In this document: one piece after another, positions 8,647 to 17,564 of the stretch
Layout: the number at the start of each line of letters is the position of its first letter
How positions within the stretch are numbered: the stretch's first letter is position 1
Notes under the pieces: model-generated
Told to the model about the DNA's origin: nothing
The model's input: only the letters and a program-made list of their open reading frames with translations
Database searches by the model: none
DNA from: Akkermansia sp.
Lineage (GTDB): Bacteria; Verrucomicrobiota; Verrucomicrobiia; Verrucomicrobiales; Akkermansiaceae
NCBI GenBank assembly: GCA_017521405.1
Contig: JAFXCP010000023.1
Coordinates: 62,001-126,000 of the forward strand
Direction of reading: 5' to 3'
Length of the DNA: 64,000 nucleotides
Position numbers and translations under genes: made by a program

Positions 8647-10542
8647 ATGTCAGCAGCCATACGATTGCTCAAGCCTCTTTCCTACTTCGCCGAGAAGTAC
8701 GGAGCCCCGGATTGGGCCTTCAACAAGCTTTTCCTCCTCATGGAAAAGCAGCGCAATCGCGGTCAGGATGGCGCCGGTGTGGGATGCATTAAGCTCAACA
8801 TGCCTTTGGGTGAACCCTACATCACACGCGCAAGAGATGCTTCCTCTTCCGCCATGACTAACATCTACTCCGCCCAGCAGCGCATCCTGCGCCGTCTGCG
8901 CGAGGAGGGTACTATTAAAGGAATGGATGCCGAGACTTACAAACGCCATTTCAACTTTGGCGGTGAAGTTCTCATGGGGCATCTTTTATACGGCACCAGT
9001 GGCGTACAATACGAGGAAAGCAGTTGCCACCCCTTCCTGCGCCGTTCTAACTGGCCCACTCGCACCCTCATGCTGCAAGGGGACTTTTCCATGACGAACG
9101 TGTCCGAGCTGCACGAAAAGCTCATTGCACGCGGGCAGCACCCCGTGTTCGATACCAACACGCAAGCCATTCTGGAGGAAGTGGGTTACTACCTGGACGA
9201 AGCTCACACGGATCATTATCGCCATCTGCGCAAACAAAACGTGGACGGCAGGGATATTCCCGCCATCATCTCCGCAGAACTCAACCTCTTCGACGTCATC
9301 AGCAAAGCCTCTCGTGATTGGGATGGCGGTTACACCATTATGGGTGGCGTGGGCAATGGCGATTTCTTCTGCCTGCGGGATCCGCACGGCATCCGTTATT
9401 GCTACTATGTGCTTACGGACGAATTCCTGGCCATTGCCAGTGAGCGCGTACCGCTGATGAGCGTAATGGAAGTAGACCAAAGCGAGGTGAAGGAACTTCC
9501 CCCGGCCAATATGATAGTAGTCAAGGCCGATGGGCAAGTATCCATTAAGGAGTATACCACACCACTGGAACCCACCCCCTGCTGCTTTGAGGATATTTAC
9601 ACCTCCCGCGGGAATGACCCCGTTATCTACCGGGAGCGCAAAGCCCTCGGCGCCAATCTCACGGAGCGAGTGGTGGAGAGCTTGGACGGCAATTTCTCCA
9701 AGGCAGCCATTACCTTCATCCCGAACACGGCAGAAGTATCCTACTACGGACTGCTGGAAGGTTTGCGTTCCTACCGCCGCAACAAGGTAACGGAGGCCAT
9801 GATTCAGGCTTTCCGCGATGGCTCCATGAGCGAGGAAATCATCAACGAACTCATCCTCCGCCGCTGGCCGCGTGCGGAAAAAATTGCCCACAAGGACATC
9901 AAACTCCGCACATTCATCTCCGAGGAGAGCAGCCGCAAACAAATGGCTTCCCAAGTGTACGACCTTACCTACGGCTCCGTGCATGAAGATGAGGTACTGG
10001 TGGCCATTGATGATTCCATCGTACGCGGCACCACGCTGAAAATGAGTCTTTTGCGCCTTTTAGCACGCACAAAGGCACGTAAAATCGTGGTGGTATCCTC
10101 CGCACCACAGGTACGTTACCCGGATTACTATGGTATCGACATGAGCGAGCTGGGTAAATTTGTTGCCTTCCTGGCGGCAGTTTCCCTCCTGCACAAGAAG
10201 GGGCGCTCCGACATCCTTACCGATGTGTATGCCGAATGCAAACGAACCCTTGCCCTCCCCCCGGAAGAACGCCGCAACCCCGTGCGTAAGATATACAGTG
10301 CCCTCACCCCGGATGAGATTACGGAAGAAATTTCCCGCATGGTGACACCGGATGACGCTGACTGTGAAATCCAGTGTATCTTCCAAACTCTGGAAGGACT
10401 GCACGATGCCATCGAAGGTCCCTGCGGGGATTGGTATTTCAGCGGGCACTACCCCACCCCCGGTGGTTACACCATGGTAAACAAAGCCTATATCGATTGG
10501 TACGAAAGTACACTTGGCCGTGCCAGCGCCTGGACCCTCTGA
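8647..10542 (+). CDS. Amidophosphoribosyltransferase (PurF)-like protein with degenerate glutaminase site
   Basis: A 631-residue relative of the long PurF-like proteins of Bacteroidota. The phosphoribosyltransferase half looks intact, with PRPP motif AIDDSIVRGTT (453-463) and VSSAPQVRYPDYYG following. The glutaminase half does not: family members begin with a Cys-Gly (ECGVA-type) just before the conserved IRLLKPL; here the sequence is MSAAIRLLKPL and in-frame upstream codons reach a stop without supplying it. The glutamine-binding GHxRYST motif is GHLLYGTSG (111-119, Arg changed to Leu) and the oxyanion NG is QG (144-145). It may therefore use free ammonia, serve as regulator, or act on another substrate. 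Linkage to purM suggests a role in purine metabolism; a canonical purF may exist elsewhere. Confidence 0.8.
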   Translation: MSAAIRLLKPLSYFAEKYGAPDWAFNKLFLLMEKQRNRGQDGAGVGCIKLNMPLGEPYITRARDASSSAMTNIYSAQQRILRRLREEGTIKGMDAETYKRHFNFGGEVLMGHLLYGTSGVQYEESSCHPFLRRSNWPTRTLMLQGDFSMTNVSELHEKLIARGQHPVFDTNTQAILEEVGYYLDEAHTDHYRHLRKQNVDGRDIPAIISAELNLFDVISKASRDWDGGYTIMGGVGNGDFFCLRDPHGIRYCYYVLTDEFLAIASERVPLMSVMEVDQSEVKELPPANMIVVKADGQVSIKEYTTPLEPTPCCFEDIYTSRGNDPVIYRERKALGANLTERVVESLDGNFSKAAITFIPNTAEVSYYGLLEGLRSYRRNKVTEAMIQAFRDGSMSEEIINELILRRWPRAEKIAHKDIKLRTFISEESSRKQMASQVYDLTYGSVHEDEVLVAIDDSIVRGTTLKMSLLRLLARTKARKIVVVSSAPQVRYPDYYGIDMSELGKFVAFLAAVSLLHKKGRSDILTDVYAECKRTLALPPEERRNPVRKIYSALTPDEITEEISRMVTPDDADCEIQCIFQTLEGLHDAIEGPCGDWYFSGHYPTPGGYTMVNKAYIDWYESTLGRASAWTL

Positions 10543-10573
10543 GAGCCTATCTTCTAACCCCCTAACAAGCCCT

Positions 10574-10607
10574 GGGAGTGGAGAGCTCCGCAAAACTCTC
10601 CATTCCC
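10574..10607 (+). terminator. Hairpin after the PurF-like gene, possible terminator
   Basis: Twelve-base stem with one G-T pair (10574-10585 with 10596-10607), GC-rich, but no run of T after it. It may end the purM unit or protect the 3' end. Confidence 0.4.
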
Positions 10608-10652
10608 GGCGGCTTCCCTACCCCAACCCAACCCACCCTATGCCCCTGAATC

Positions 10653-11258
10653 ATGAACGAAGCCCCCAAAGAATCCCACGCAGAACTCCCGGACGAGGAA
10701 CTCATCAAGAGAACCCTCGATGGGCAGACTCGCGCATATGACGAATTAATACGCCGCCATAGCCGCAAGCTCCATGGGATGCTGATACAAATGCTCAATA
10801 GCGAGGCAGATGCCTACGATGTGGCTCAGGAATCCTTCCTGAAAGCCTTCCACTCCCTGCGTTACTTCAAAGGAAGCAGCTCCTTTTATACATGGCTGTA
10901 TTCCATTGCCCTTAACAATGCCCGGAACTTCCTCCGCAAACGCCGGAGGGAGCATTCCTACAGCCTGGATAATGATGAAAAGGGCAACCCCCTCGAAAAG
11001 GACAACGAGCTGGCCGATAAGGCTCTCAGTGCCGACCCCGTGCGCCAAGCCCAAATTACGGATTTGCGCCGTAAACTTGCCCACGCCATCAGCCAGCTCT
11101 CTCCCGCCCACCAAGAGGTAGTCAACCTCTGCGATATCCAAGGACTCTCCTACCCGGAAATCGCCAAAATTATCAACATCTCGGAAGGCACCCTCCGCTC
11201 TCGACTCCACTATGCCCACAAACAATTACAGGGCATTCTGGCGGATGAGATGAGATAA
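10653..11258 (+). CDS. ECF-type RNA polymerase sigma factor (RpoE-like)
   Basis: A 201-residue sigma-70 family protein lacking regions 1 and 3. Region 2 spans about residues 14-100, with DAYDVAQESFLKAFHSLRYFKGSSSF and the region 2.4-like FYTWLYSIALNNARNFLRKRRR. Region 4 (about 135-195) holds the helix-turn-helix GLSYPEIAKIINISEGTLRSRLHYA. The linker is acidic and longer than usual (about 30 residues). No anti-sigma membrane protein is adjacent: purM/PurF-like genes lie upstream and valS downstream with its own promoter. Its regulon and signal are unknown. Confidence 0.92.
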   Translation: MNEAPKESHAELPDEELIKRTLDGQTRAYDELIRRHSRKLHGMLIQMLNSEADAYDVAQESFLKAFHSLRYFKGSSSFYTWLYSIALNNARNFLRKRRREHSYSLDNDEKGNPLEKDNELADKALSADPVRQAQITDLRRKLAHAISQLSPAHQEVVNLCDIQGLSYPEIAKIINISEGTLRSRLHYAHKQLQGILADEMR

Positions 11259-11313
11259 GCCCTTCCTTCCATCATATGGCAGAAGCATCCCGCCCGACTG
11301 CCACGGAAAAAAC

Positions 11314-11342
11314 TTGCCAAAAAAACCCGAAACAGGTAGAAT
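11314..11342 (+). promoter_or_regulatory. valS promoter, near-leaderless
   Basis: TTGCCA at 11314-11319, 17-base spacer, TAGAAT at 11337-11342. Only nine bases lie between the -10 and the ATG at 11352, so the leader would be 2-3 bases. Confidence 0.65.
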
Positions 11343-11351
11343 CGCGCCGTC

Positions 11352-14021
11352 ATGACTGAATTGCCGAAGGCCTACGAACCTACACTAGTTGAAGAAAAAT
11401 GGCAAACTCGCTGGGTATCAGAGGGTTGCTTCCACGCGAACCCCCATTCCGAAAAGCCGGCATACAGCATTGTAATCCCCCCACCCAATGTGACGGGCGT
11501 GCTGCACATGGGGCATGTGCTTAACAACACCATTCAGGATATTCTGGCACGCCGCGCGCGGCAGGAAGGCAAAGAGGTACTCTGGCTACCCGGTACGGAC
11601 CATGCCGGCATTGCCACTCAGGCTCGTGTGGAAAAGGAACTGGCCAAGGAAACGCCCCCGCGCACGCGCTACGATGTAGGGCGCAAGGCTTTTGTGGACA
11701 TGGTGTGGGAATGGAAGGAAAAACACGGCGGCATCATCATTAAGCAGCTCAAGAAACTCGGCTGCTCCTGCGACTGGGAGCGAGAGCGCTTTACAATGGA
11801 CGAAATCTTTGCCCCGGAAGTGGCACGTGCCTTCGTGGAGCTATTTAAAGAAGGTCTCATCTACCGCGGGCGCCGCATGGTAAACTGGGATCCCGTGCTT
11901 CGCACCGCCCTTTCGGACGAGGAGGTTATCATGACCCCCTCCAAGAGCAAGCTCTACACCATTCGCTATAAATTGGCCGATGGCAGCGGCCAGCTCCTGG
12001 TATCCACCACGCGCCCGGAAACCATTATGGCGGATGTGGCCGTGGCCGTAAACCCGGCAGACCCGAGATTCTCCCACCTCATTGGCAAGACCGTTATCCG
12101 CCCGCTCTGCGAGGCAGAGATTCCCATTATTGCGGATGAGCATGTGGAAATCGAATTCGGCACAGGAGCCCTTAAAATTACCCCGGCGCATGACCGCACC
12201 GACTTCGAAGTAGGTACCAAACATCATCTGGAAATCATCGACATCCTCACCGCTGATGGCCATATCAACTGCCCCGGCTGCCCGGAACTTCACGGCATGG
12301 ACCGCTTCGATGCACGCGACAAATCCATCGAACTCATCGAAGCCAAAGGACTTCTCGAAAAGGTGGAGGATTATGAGAACAACGTGGGCATTAGCCAGCG
12401 CTCCGATGTACCCATTGAGCCGCGCCTGAGCATGCAATGGTTCCTCAAATATCCCTGCGTTCAGGAAGCTGCAGAAGCCGTAGCCAAGGGCGATATTGTT
12501 TTCCGCCCGGCACACTGGGCCAAAACCTATGCCCACTGGCTGGAAGGTATACAGGACTGGTGTATTTCCCGCCAGCTGTGGTGGGGGCACCGTATTCCCG
12601 TTTGGTACCGCAAGGACAAAGCAGCCGATTTGCAGGAAGCCACCAAGCTGGACGAGGCGGATGCCGCCGCCGGAGATATCTACGTGGGAGTAGAGCCCCC
12701 GGCCGACCCGGAAAACTGGGTGCAGGATGAGGATGCCCTCGACACATGGTTCAGCAGCTGGCTCTGGCCCTTCTCCACCATGGATAAGGAATGCTTGGCT
12801 AAGTTCTACCCCACCAGCGATTTGGTAACCGGTCCGGACATTATCTTCTTCTGGGTAGCCCGCATGATTATGGCCGGCTACCGCTTTGCCGGCGGCAAAC
12901 CCTTCGGCAACGTGTTCTTCACCTCCATTGTACGCGATTTGCTGGGACGCAAGATGAGCAAGAGCTTGGGTAACAGCCCGGATCCGCTGGACCTCATTGC
13001 ACGCTACGGAGCAGATGGTCTGCGCTTCGGGCTCATGCGCATTGCCCCCACCGGCACGGATGTCAAGTTCGATGAGAAACAAATTGAGGAAGGCAAAAAC
13101 TTTGCCAACAAGCTGTACAACGCCGCCCGTTTCCGCATGATGCAAGGCAGCGCCAGCACCACCCCTGCACCGCGTTTCACCGCAGTACATATCGACATCC
13201 TCTCCAAACTCAAAGAGCTGCACAGCACCATTGCCGAAGCGCTTGGCAAGTACGAATTCAACACCTACACACAGGCTCTCTACTCCTTCTTCTGGAACGA
13301 ATACTGCTCCCTCTTCCTGGAAGCGGTGAAGAACGACCTGCGCGAAGGAGATGCAGCCGTACGCAACGCCACCCTATTCACCATGGACACCGTACTGCGG
13401 CACTATCTGGCACTGCTGGCTCCCATCATGCCCCACATTGCGGAAGAGCTGTGGGCCAGCCTTGGCTTTGCAAAAGACGCTCTGCCTCTGATGAGTACCC
13501 AACTTCCCAATCCGGACACCCTCTTAGCCGGCTTGGATGATATGTCCGTATCCAAGGCTCGCGCCACAGCCACGGCACTGTACGAAACAGCTAATAAAGC
13601 ACGCAACCTGAAGGCAGAATACAACCTTGCCACCAACCGCAAGGTACGCTTCGTGCTGAAGCCCGGAGCCCTCCCTGTGGACGAGGATTTAGCAGCCCGC
13701 TTGGCCCTGCTTGCCGGTGCCCAAAGCACCACCTGCGATACCGCCTACGAAGCCCCCAAGGGCACGCCCACGGCTCTTACTCCCTTTGGAGAACTCTTCC
13801 TGCCCTTGGAAGGACTTGTGGATGTGGAAGCCGAACGCACCCGCATTACCAAGGAACTGGAAAAAATGAGCAAGGAAATTGCCAAGAGCCAAGCCAAATT
13901 GGGCAATGCATCCTTTGTGGACCGCGCTCCTGCCGCCGTGGTGGAACAAGAACGCGCACGCTTACAAGAATGGGAAAGCAAAAAAGCCCAGTTGGAAAGC
14001 ATGCTCCAAGCACTGGGTTAA
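11352..14021 (+). CDS. valS: Valyl-tRNA synthetase
   Basis: Charges tRNA-Val with valine. At 889 residues it has the class I signatures: PPPNVTGVLHMGH (43-55, HIGH motif HMGH 52-55), the editing (CP1) domain after it with TTRPETIMADVAVAV, and KMSKS at 534-538. The anticodon-binding domain follows, and the last ~65 residues form the charged coiled-coil typical of ValRS (VDVEAERTRITKELEKMSKEIAKSQAKLG). The start is the first ATG after a strong promoter and appears almost leaderless. Downstream, an unrelated membrane protein begins 31 bases after the stop. Confidence 0.98.
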   Translation: MTELPKAYEPTLVEEKWQTRWVSEGCFHANPHSEKPAYSIVIPPPNVTGVLHMGHVLNNTIQDILARRARQEGKEVLWLPGTDHAGIATQARVEKELAKETPPRTRYDVGRKAFVDMVWEWKEKHGGIIIKQLKKLGCSCDWERERFTMDEIFAPEVARAFVELFKEGLIYRGRRMVNWDPVLRTALSDEEVIMTPSKSKLYTIRYKLADGSGQLLVSTTRPETIMADVAVAVNPADPRFSHLIGKTVIRPLCEAEIPIIADEHVEIEFGTGALKITPAHDRTDFEVGTKHHLEIIDILTADGHINCPGCPELHGMDRFDARDKSIELIEAKGLLEKVEDYENNVGISQRSDVPIEPRLSMQWFLKYPCVQEAAEAVAKGDIVFRPAHWAKTYAHWLEGIQDWCISRQLWWGHRIPVWYRKDKAADLQEATKLDEADAAAGDIYVGVEPPADPENWVQDEDALDTWFSSWLWPFSTMDKECLAKFYPTSDLVTGPDIIFFWVARMIMAGYRFAGGKPFGNVFFTSIVRDLLGRKMSKSLGNSPDPLDLIARYGADGLRFGLMRIAPTGTDVKFDEKQIEEGKNFANKLYNAARFRMMQGSASTTPAPRFTAVHIDILSKLKELHSTIAEALGKYEFNTYTQALYSFFWNEYCSLFLEAVKNDLREGDAAVRNATLFTMDTVLRHYLALLAPIMPHIAEELWASLGFAKDALPLMSTQLPNPDTLLAGLDDMSVSKARATATALYETANKARNLKAEYNLATNRKVRFVLKPGALPVDEDLAARLALLAGAQSTTCDTAYEAPKGTPTALTPFGELFLPLEGLVDVEAERTRITKELEKMSKEIAKSQAKLGNASFVDRAPAAVVEQERARLQEWESKKAQLESMLQALG

Positions 14022-14052
14022 ATTATTAAATATACACACATATACTGCAAGA

Positions 14053-14799
14053 ATGACACCCTCCGCCCAACTTACCCCCGACGAAAAAAAGGATTTAGAA
14101 CTCTGTGGCATCACCACCGCCGAGCAGCTTCAACGCGTTTCTCCTGAGCAGCTTTGGCAGGATTTGCAAAAAATGGTACAGTATTTTCCCCAACACCGCC
14201 TCTGCATCACCAGAGAACGCTTGGAGGAACTCTGCCAAAGCACCATCCCGGCGGATACCGCTGAACCTATGCCCCAAAAACCGGAGCCCACTTCCGGGCT
14301 CCGCATTGTGCGCCAGCCGGCGCAGACACATCTGCGCCATAATAGAGGGGAAGAACTGCCGGAAGGGCTTGCCGACCTGCACGGTGTCCAAAAGGCGGAA
14401 CGGCTTTCCCGCCGCAGCCATTCCATTCGCTGCAAGAACCCGTTCCTTACCTATCTGGGAGCTTTTACCACACTTTTGCTCCTCATTCCGCTCTCCGCAT
14501 TCATCGTTATCCCCTTGCTTATCGTTCAGGGGGTGCTGACGAATGAATACCTACTGCCGGTGGTACTGGCAGTAGTCGCGACAGCCATACCTTATGTGAT
14601 TATATCGCGTTTCACATCCTGCCCGGTATGCCACATCAACCTCTATTCCTTCCGGGATTTCCCGCGCAATAAGAGTGCCCACAAAATCCCCCTTCTGGGC
14701 TACACCTTCGGCACGGCTCTGCATGTGTTCTTTTGCCTCAACTTCTACTGTCCGGCCTGCGGTACTCGCATGAGAATCTTCAGCAAAGGTAAACGTTAA
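14053..14799 (+). CDS. Membrane protein with helix-hairpin-helix-like N-terminus and split zinc ribbon
   Basis: A 248-residue protein of unknown function. The first ~60 residues (DLELCGITTAEQLQRVSPEQLWQDL) resemble a helix-hairpin-helix or DUF4332-type module. After a basic linker, two hydrophobic spans occur at about 136-160 and 165-185 (TTLLLLIPLSAFIVIPLLIV; LLPVVLAVVATAIPYVII). The C-terminal part holds two CPxC pairs, SCPVC and YCPAC, about 42 residues apart, which could bind one zinc ion. The ATG at 14053 was chosen because the upstream open frame overlaps valS. It is followed nine bases later by a small exported protein, probably cotranscribed. Confidence 0.7.
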   Translation: MTPSAQLTPDEKKDLELCGITTAEQLQRVSPEQLWQDLQKMVQYFPQHRLCITRERLEELCQSTIPADTAEPMPQKPEPTSGLRIVRQPAQTHLRHNRGEELPEGLADLHGVQKAERLSRRSHSIRCKNPFLTYLGAFTTLLLLIPLSAFIVIPLLIVQGVLTNEYLLPVVLAVVATAIPYVIISRFTSCPVCHINLYSFRDFPRNKSAHKIPLLGYTFGTALHVFFCLNFYCPACGTRMRIFSKGKR

Positions 14800-14807
14800 T
14801 TTTCACC

Positions 14808-15209
14808 ATGATTGTGCGCGGTCTATTCTGCACTTTTCTCTTGGCAGCTACCATGCTTTGTTCCGCTCAGGAGCAGGCGGATTCCCACCAAGATGTAGCC
14901 GCAGCTATGGTGGATTTCCTCTCCCGCACGGAAATGTGCCTTAACACCTGCCGGGATGCAGCCTCCGTTCAGGCGGCTATCCCCGCCTTGGAAGAGTTGA
15001 AAAAGGAAGCCGCCGCACTCAGCCGCCGCCAAGCACAACTCCCCGAACCCACAGTTCAGGATTACATGGCTGCACAGTCTCTTGCCGGTGATTTTTCCAC
15101 CCTTTGGAGTGCCATCCGCACCCACATCGAACGGCTCGAAACCGAGGGGCTCATGAGTGATACTCTCCGCCAAATCCTCCATATTGCGCCGCCCGCACCC
15201 CAACCATAA
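14808..15209 (+). CDS. Small exported helical protein, unknown
   Basis: A 133-residue protein with a clear Sec signal peptide (MIVRGLFCTFLLAATMLCSA, cleavage likely after residue 20). The mature part is hydrophilic, probably all-helical, with two cysteines spaced CLNTC, and ends in a proline-rich tail (APPAPQP). It starts nine bases after the zinc-ribbon membrane protein, so the two are probably expressed together. I recognise no family. The location is inferred to be the periplasm. Confidence 0.6.
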   Translation: MIVRGLFCTFLLAATMLCSAQEQADSHQDVAAAMVDFLSRTEMCLNTCRDAASVQAAIPALEELKKEAAALSRRQAQLPEPTVQDYMAAQSLAGDFSTLWSAIRTHIERLETEGLMSDTLRQILHIAPPAPQP

Positions 15210-15339
15210 GCCTTGTGGGTGCATTTTTCTATTTTTGTACAAACACAAGATATAGTAGTATTCCTTTTCATTCAGTGCCACATCCTCGGACAATGGGAAA
15301 AGACGGCTTCCGGGCTGCACTCTAGCCGAAATTTTAGGC

Positions 15340-15367
15340 TTGCAAAAAATAAACAAAGCCGTAATAT
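15340..15367 (+). promoter_or_regulatory. Promoter of the marR-yfiH-fthC operon
   Basis: TTGCAA at 15340-15345, 16-base spacer, TAATAT at 15362-15367. The leader would be about 25 bases. A MarR-family first gene suggests autoregulation here, but I see no obvious palindromic operator. Confidence 0.55.
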
Positions 15368-15398
15368 CGAGGGGTACGAACGGTAGTTCCCCACCGCC

Positions 15399-15857
15399 AT
15401 GAGCAAGCCTACTCCCCGCCATTCCCAGCACCTGAGCAAGGACGATGTCCAGCATTTGGCCGACTTTGTTCTTTTTTCTCAGCGCAGCTGCATACTACAC
15501 CTCTCTCCCACGCTCACCAAAGGCAAAGTATCCTACCCGCAATTTTTTTTGCTGACTTATCTGGCCGAAGAGGAGTGCCTTTCCATGAGTAACATTGCCC
15601 GCATGATGGGACATTCCACAGCAGCCGCCACCGGCATGGTGGATAAGCTGCAGGAGCTGGGGCATCTCAAGCGATACACCGCAGCTGCGGATCGCCGCAA
15701 AATCATGGTACGCATTACCGAGCAAGGACGCAATCTCGTTTCCTCCATGCGCGATAACATTGCACGAGATTTGGCTCAGCTCATGGCTCGGGAGCCGGAA
15801 GAAACCCCGGCACACCAAGCGCACCGCATCATTACCCGCCAAAAAGCTCCCCACTAA
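15399..15857 (+). CDS. MarR-family transcriptional regulator
   Basis: A 152-residue winged-helix repressor, presumably a dimer. The helix-turn-helix is LSMSNIARMMGHSTAAATGMVDKLQELGHL (about 61-90) and the wing is RYTAAADRRKIMVRITEQGRNLV, where DRR is the family hallmark. The N-terminal helix (LADFVLFSQRSCILHLSPTL) and C-terminal helices form the dimer interface. It is the first gene of a likely operon with a YfiH-family protein (14 bases later) and 5-formyl-THF cyclo-ligase. The ligand is unknown. Confidence 0.9.
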   Translation: MSKPTPRHSQHLSKDDVQHLADFVLFSQRSCILHLSPTLTKGKVSYPQFFLLTYLAEEECLSMSNIARMMGHSTAAATGMVDKLQELGHLKRYTAAADRRKIMVRITEQGRNLVSSMRDNIARDLAQLMAREPEETPAHQAHRIITRQKAPH

Positions 15858-15871
15858 ATTATACGCTTCAT

Positions 15872-16555
15872 ATGAGCAACTATTCCCCGCAATATCTGGC
15901 AGAACTCAACGCCTACCCGGAAAATTTTGCGCGCTTTATCACCCGCATTCCCGGAGTATCCACCACCACGGATCGCAACGCTGTCATTGCAGCCCTTACA
16001 CCCACACACGAATCCGTACTGGAAGAGGGAGGGATAGCCCCCAAGATGCTGCGCCGGGCACAGCAAGTGCATGGCAACCGCGTGGCATTGGTGGGAGATA
16101 TCGGATGCTCATACCCAGTGGAAGGCGTGGACGGGCTGTATTGCGGAGGAAAAGCGGATTGCTGCCTTGGCATTTATGTGGCGGATTGCGCGGCCATTTG
16201 GATTTACGATACTGTAACGCAAGCGCGCGCACTGCTCCACTCCGGTAAGCAAGGCACCCTGCAAAACATTGTGGCAAGTGCCATGAATTCCATGCGAAAG
16301 AGCATTGGCGTGGAAGCGCAGAACTGCATTGCCGTCATCTCCCCCTGCATTCGCCCTCCGCATTATGAAGTGGATATTGTTTCCATGATTAAGGAGCAGC
16401 TCGTGCAAGCCGGCATCAAGCCCGAGAACATTACCGACAGTGGGCTGGATACGGCTGCGGATACGGAAACCTTTTACTCCTACCGCATGGAAAAGGGCAA
16501 TACCGGGCGCATGCTGGCACTATTCGGGCGAATTCCCTCGAAAGAGGAAGCATGA
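15872..16555 (+). CDS. YfiH/PgeF/LACC1-family protein (polyphenol oxidase family)
   Basis: A 227-residue member of the family annotated as laccase-domain or polyphenol oxidase, with members now known as purine nucleoside phosphorylase/adenosine deaminase-type enzymes. The zinc/active-site residues are visible: QVHG (His68), VADC (Cys106) and LLHSGKQG (His123). SPCIRPPHYEVD, FYSYRMEKGNTGRMLALFG and ITDSGLDTAADTETF complete the family pattern. Note that the usual Cys in the DxCT segment near the C-terminus is replaced (LDTAADTE). It overlaps the next gene by four bases (ATGA), showing translational coupling. Confidence 0.88.
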   Translation: MSNYSPQYLAELNAYPENFARFITRIPGVSTTTDRNAVIAALTPTHESVLEEGGIAPKMLRRAQQVHGNRVALVGDIGCSYPVEGVDGLYCGGKADCCLGIYVADCAAIWIYDTVTQARALLHSGKQGTLQNIVASAMNSMRKSIGVEAQNCIAVISPCIRPPHYEVDIVSMIKEQLVQAGIKPENITDSGLDTAADTETFYSYRMEKGNTGRMLALFGRIPSKEEA

Positions 16556-17100
16556 GCATCCCGAATTCCAAGCAAGAACTCCGGCAAGCAGTCCTTGCAA
16601 AACTGCGAAAAACGAGCCCGGAGCAGGTGGCTGAGTATTCCGCAAGGTTACGCCGTTTGCTTTCCCCCCTGCTGCAAGGGCAAATGCAGCACATTGCCCT
16701 GTACGCTCCCCTTCCCCACGAGGTGAATCTGCTGCCATTGCTGGAGGAACACCCCCGGCACCGGTACTATTTCCCGCGCTGTCTGCCCGGACGCAGACTT
16801 TCTTTCCACCATGTACAGCATGCGGAGCAAGATTTCATCCCCGGAGCCATGGGCATCCCCGCTCCGGCGGAGAATCTGCCCGGCATTCAACCGCAAGAGC
16901 TGCAACTCATCATTGTTCCCGGTGTGGCTTTTACCCGAACCGGGCAAAGACTCGGCTACGGAGGCGGATTTTACGACCGCTACCTACCACAGTGTACACA
17001 AGCCCGGATAATAGCCCTCGCCATGCCGGAGCAAATGGTACCACATCTTCCCACCGAAGCCCACGATCTAAGCATCCCAACACTTTACACGCTTTCTTAG
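16552..17100 (+). CDS. 5-formyltetrahydrofolate cyclo-ligase
   Basis: Converts 5-formyl-THF to 5,10-methenyl-THF with ATP, returning a dead-end folate to the one-carbon pool. The 182-residue length is typical. Family motifs: KQELRQAVLAKLRKTSPEQ at the N-terminus, ALYAPLPHEVNLLPLL, and the C-terminal signature VPGVAFTRTGQRLGYGGGFYDRYL (about 121-144), whose glycine-rich loop binds ATP. Its ATG overlaps the previous stop and its stop overlaps the folA stop on the other strand by four bases. Folate genes therefore converge from both sides. Confidence 0.95.
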   Translation: MSIPNSKQELRQAVLAKLRKTSPEQVAEYSARLRRLLSPLLQGQMQHIALYAPLPHEVNLLPLLEEHPRHRYYFPRCLPGRRLSFHHVQHAEQDFIPGAMGIPAPAENLPGIQPQELQLIIVPGVAFTRTGQRLGYGGGFYDRYLPQCTQARIIALAMPEQMVPHLPTEAHDLSIPTLYTLS

Positions 17101-17564
17101 CGCGTGTAGAGTATGTGGGAAAAGCCTTCGAAGCTTTCCAACACCTCGCGCCGGGAAAACACCCCGGCAAAGGGGGGGAACCAAGTATCCACCTCGTGGG
17201 TTCCCTGCACTTCGGATACGTGCAGTCTTTGCATATGCGGCAGCAGCATCTCGTATATCTGCGCGCCGCCAATCACCATGACCTCAGCATCTTGCAGTTC
17301 CAAGTTCTCCAACGCTGCAATATGTTGAATTACCGTGGCACCGGGTGCCTTGTATGCGGCATTGCGCGTAAGCACGATATTCTGGCGCCCCGGCAGGGGG
17401 CGTCCCAAACTTTCCCATGTTTTGCGACCCATCAGAATAGGGTGTCCCATCGTCAGTCGCTTAAAAAGTTTCATGTCCTCCGGGAGGCGCCAGGGGATTC
17501 CCTGCCGAAAGCCGATACCGCGAGCGGCATCCATGGCCACCACTCCTGTTAATCGGATATTCAT
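17097..17564 (-). CDS. folA: Dihydrofolate reductase
   Basis: NADPH-dependent reduction of dihydrofolate, which is produced by ThyA encoded just upstream. The 155 residues show [25 protein letters not shown] (7-31) with the conserved Trp and acidic Asp/Glu near 25-30, [16 protein letters not shown] (45-60) and [13 protein letters not shown] (97-109), the NADPH-binding Gly-Gly. The start overlaps the thyA stop by four bases (ATGA), so translation is coupled. It ends tail-to-tail with the cyclo-ligase gene. Confidence 0.97.
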   Translation of the reverse strand: MNIRLTGVVAMDAARGIGFRQGIPWRLPEDMKLFKRLTMGHPILMGRKTWESLGRPLPGRQNIVLTRNAAYKAPGATVIQHIAALENLELQDAEVMVIGGAQIYEMLLPHMQRLHVSEVQGTHEVDTWFPPFAGVFSRREVLESFEGFSHILYTR

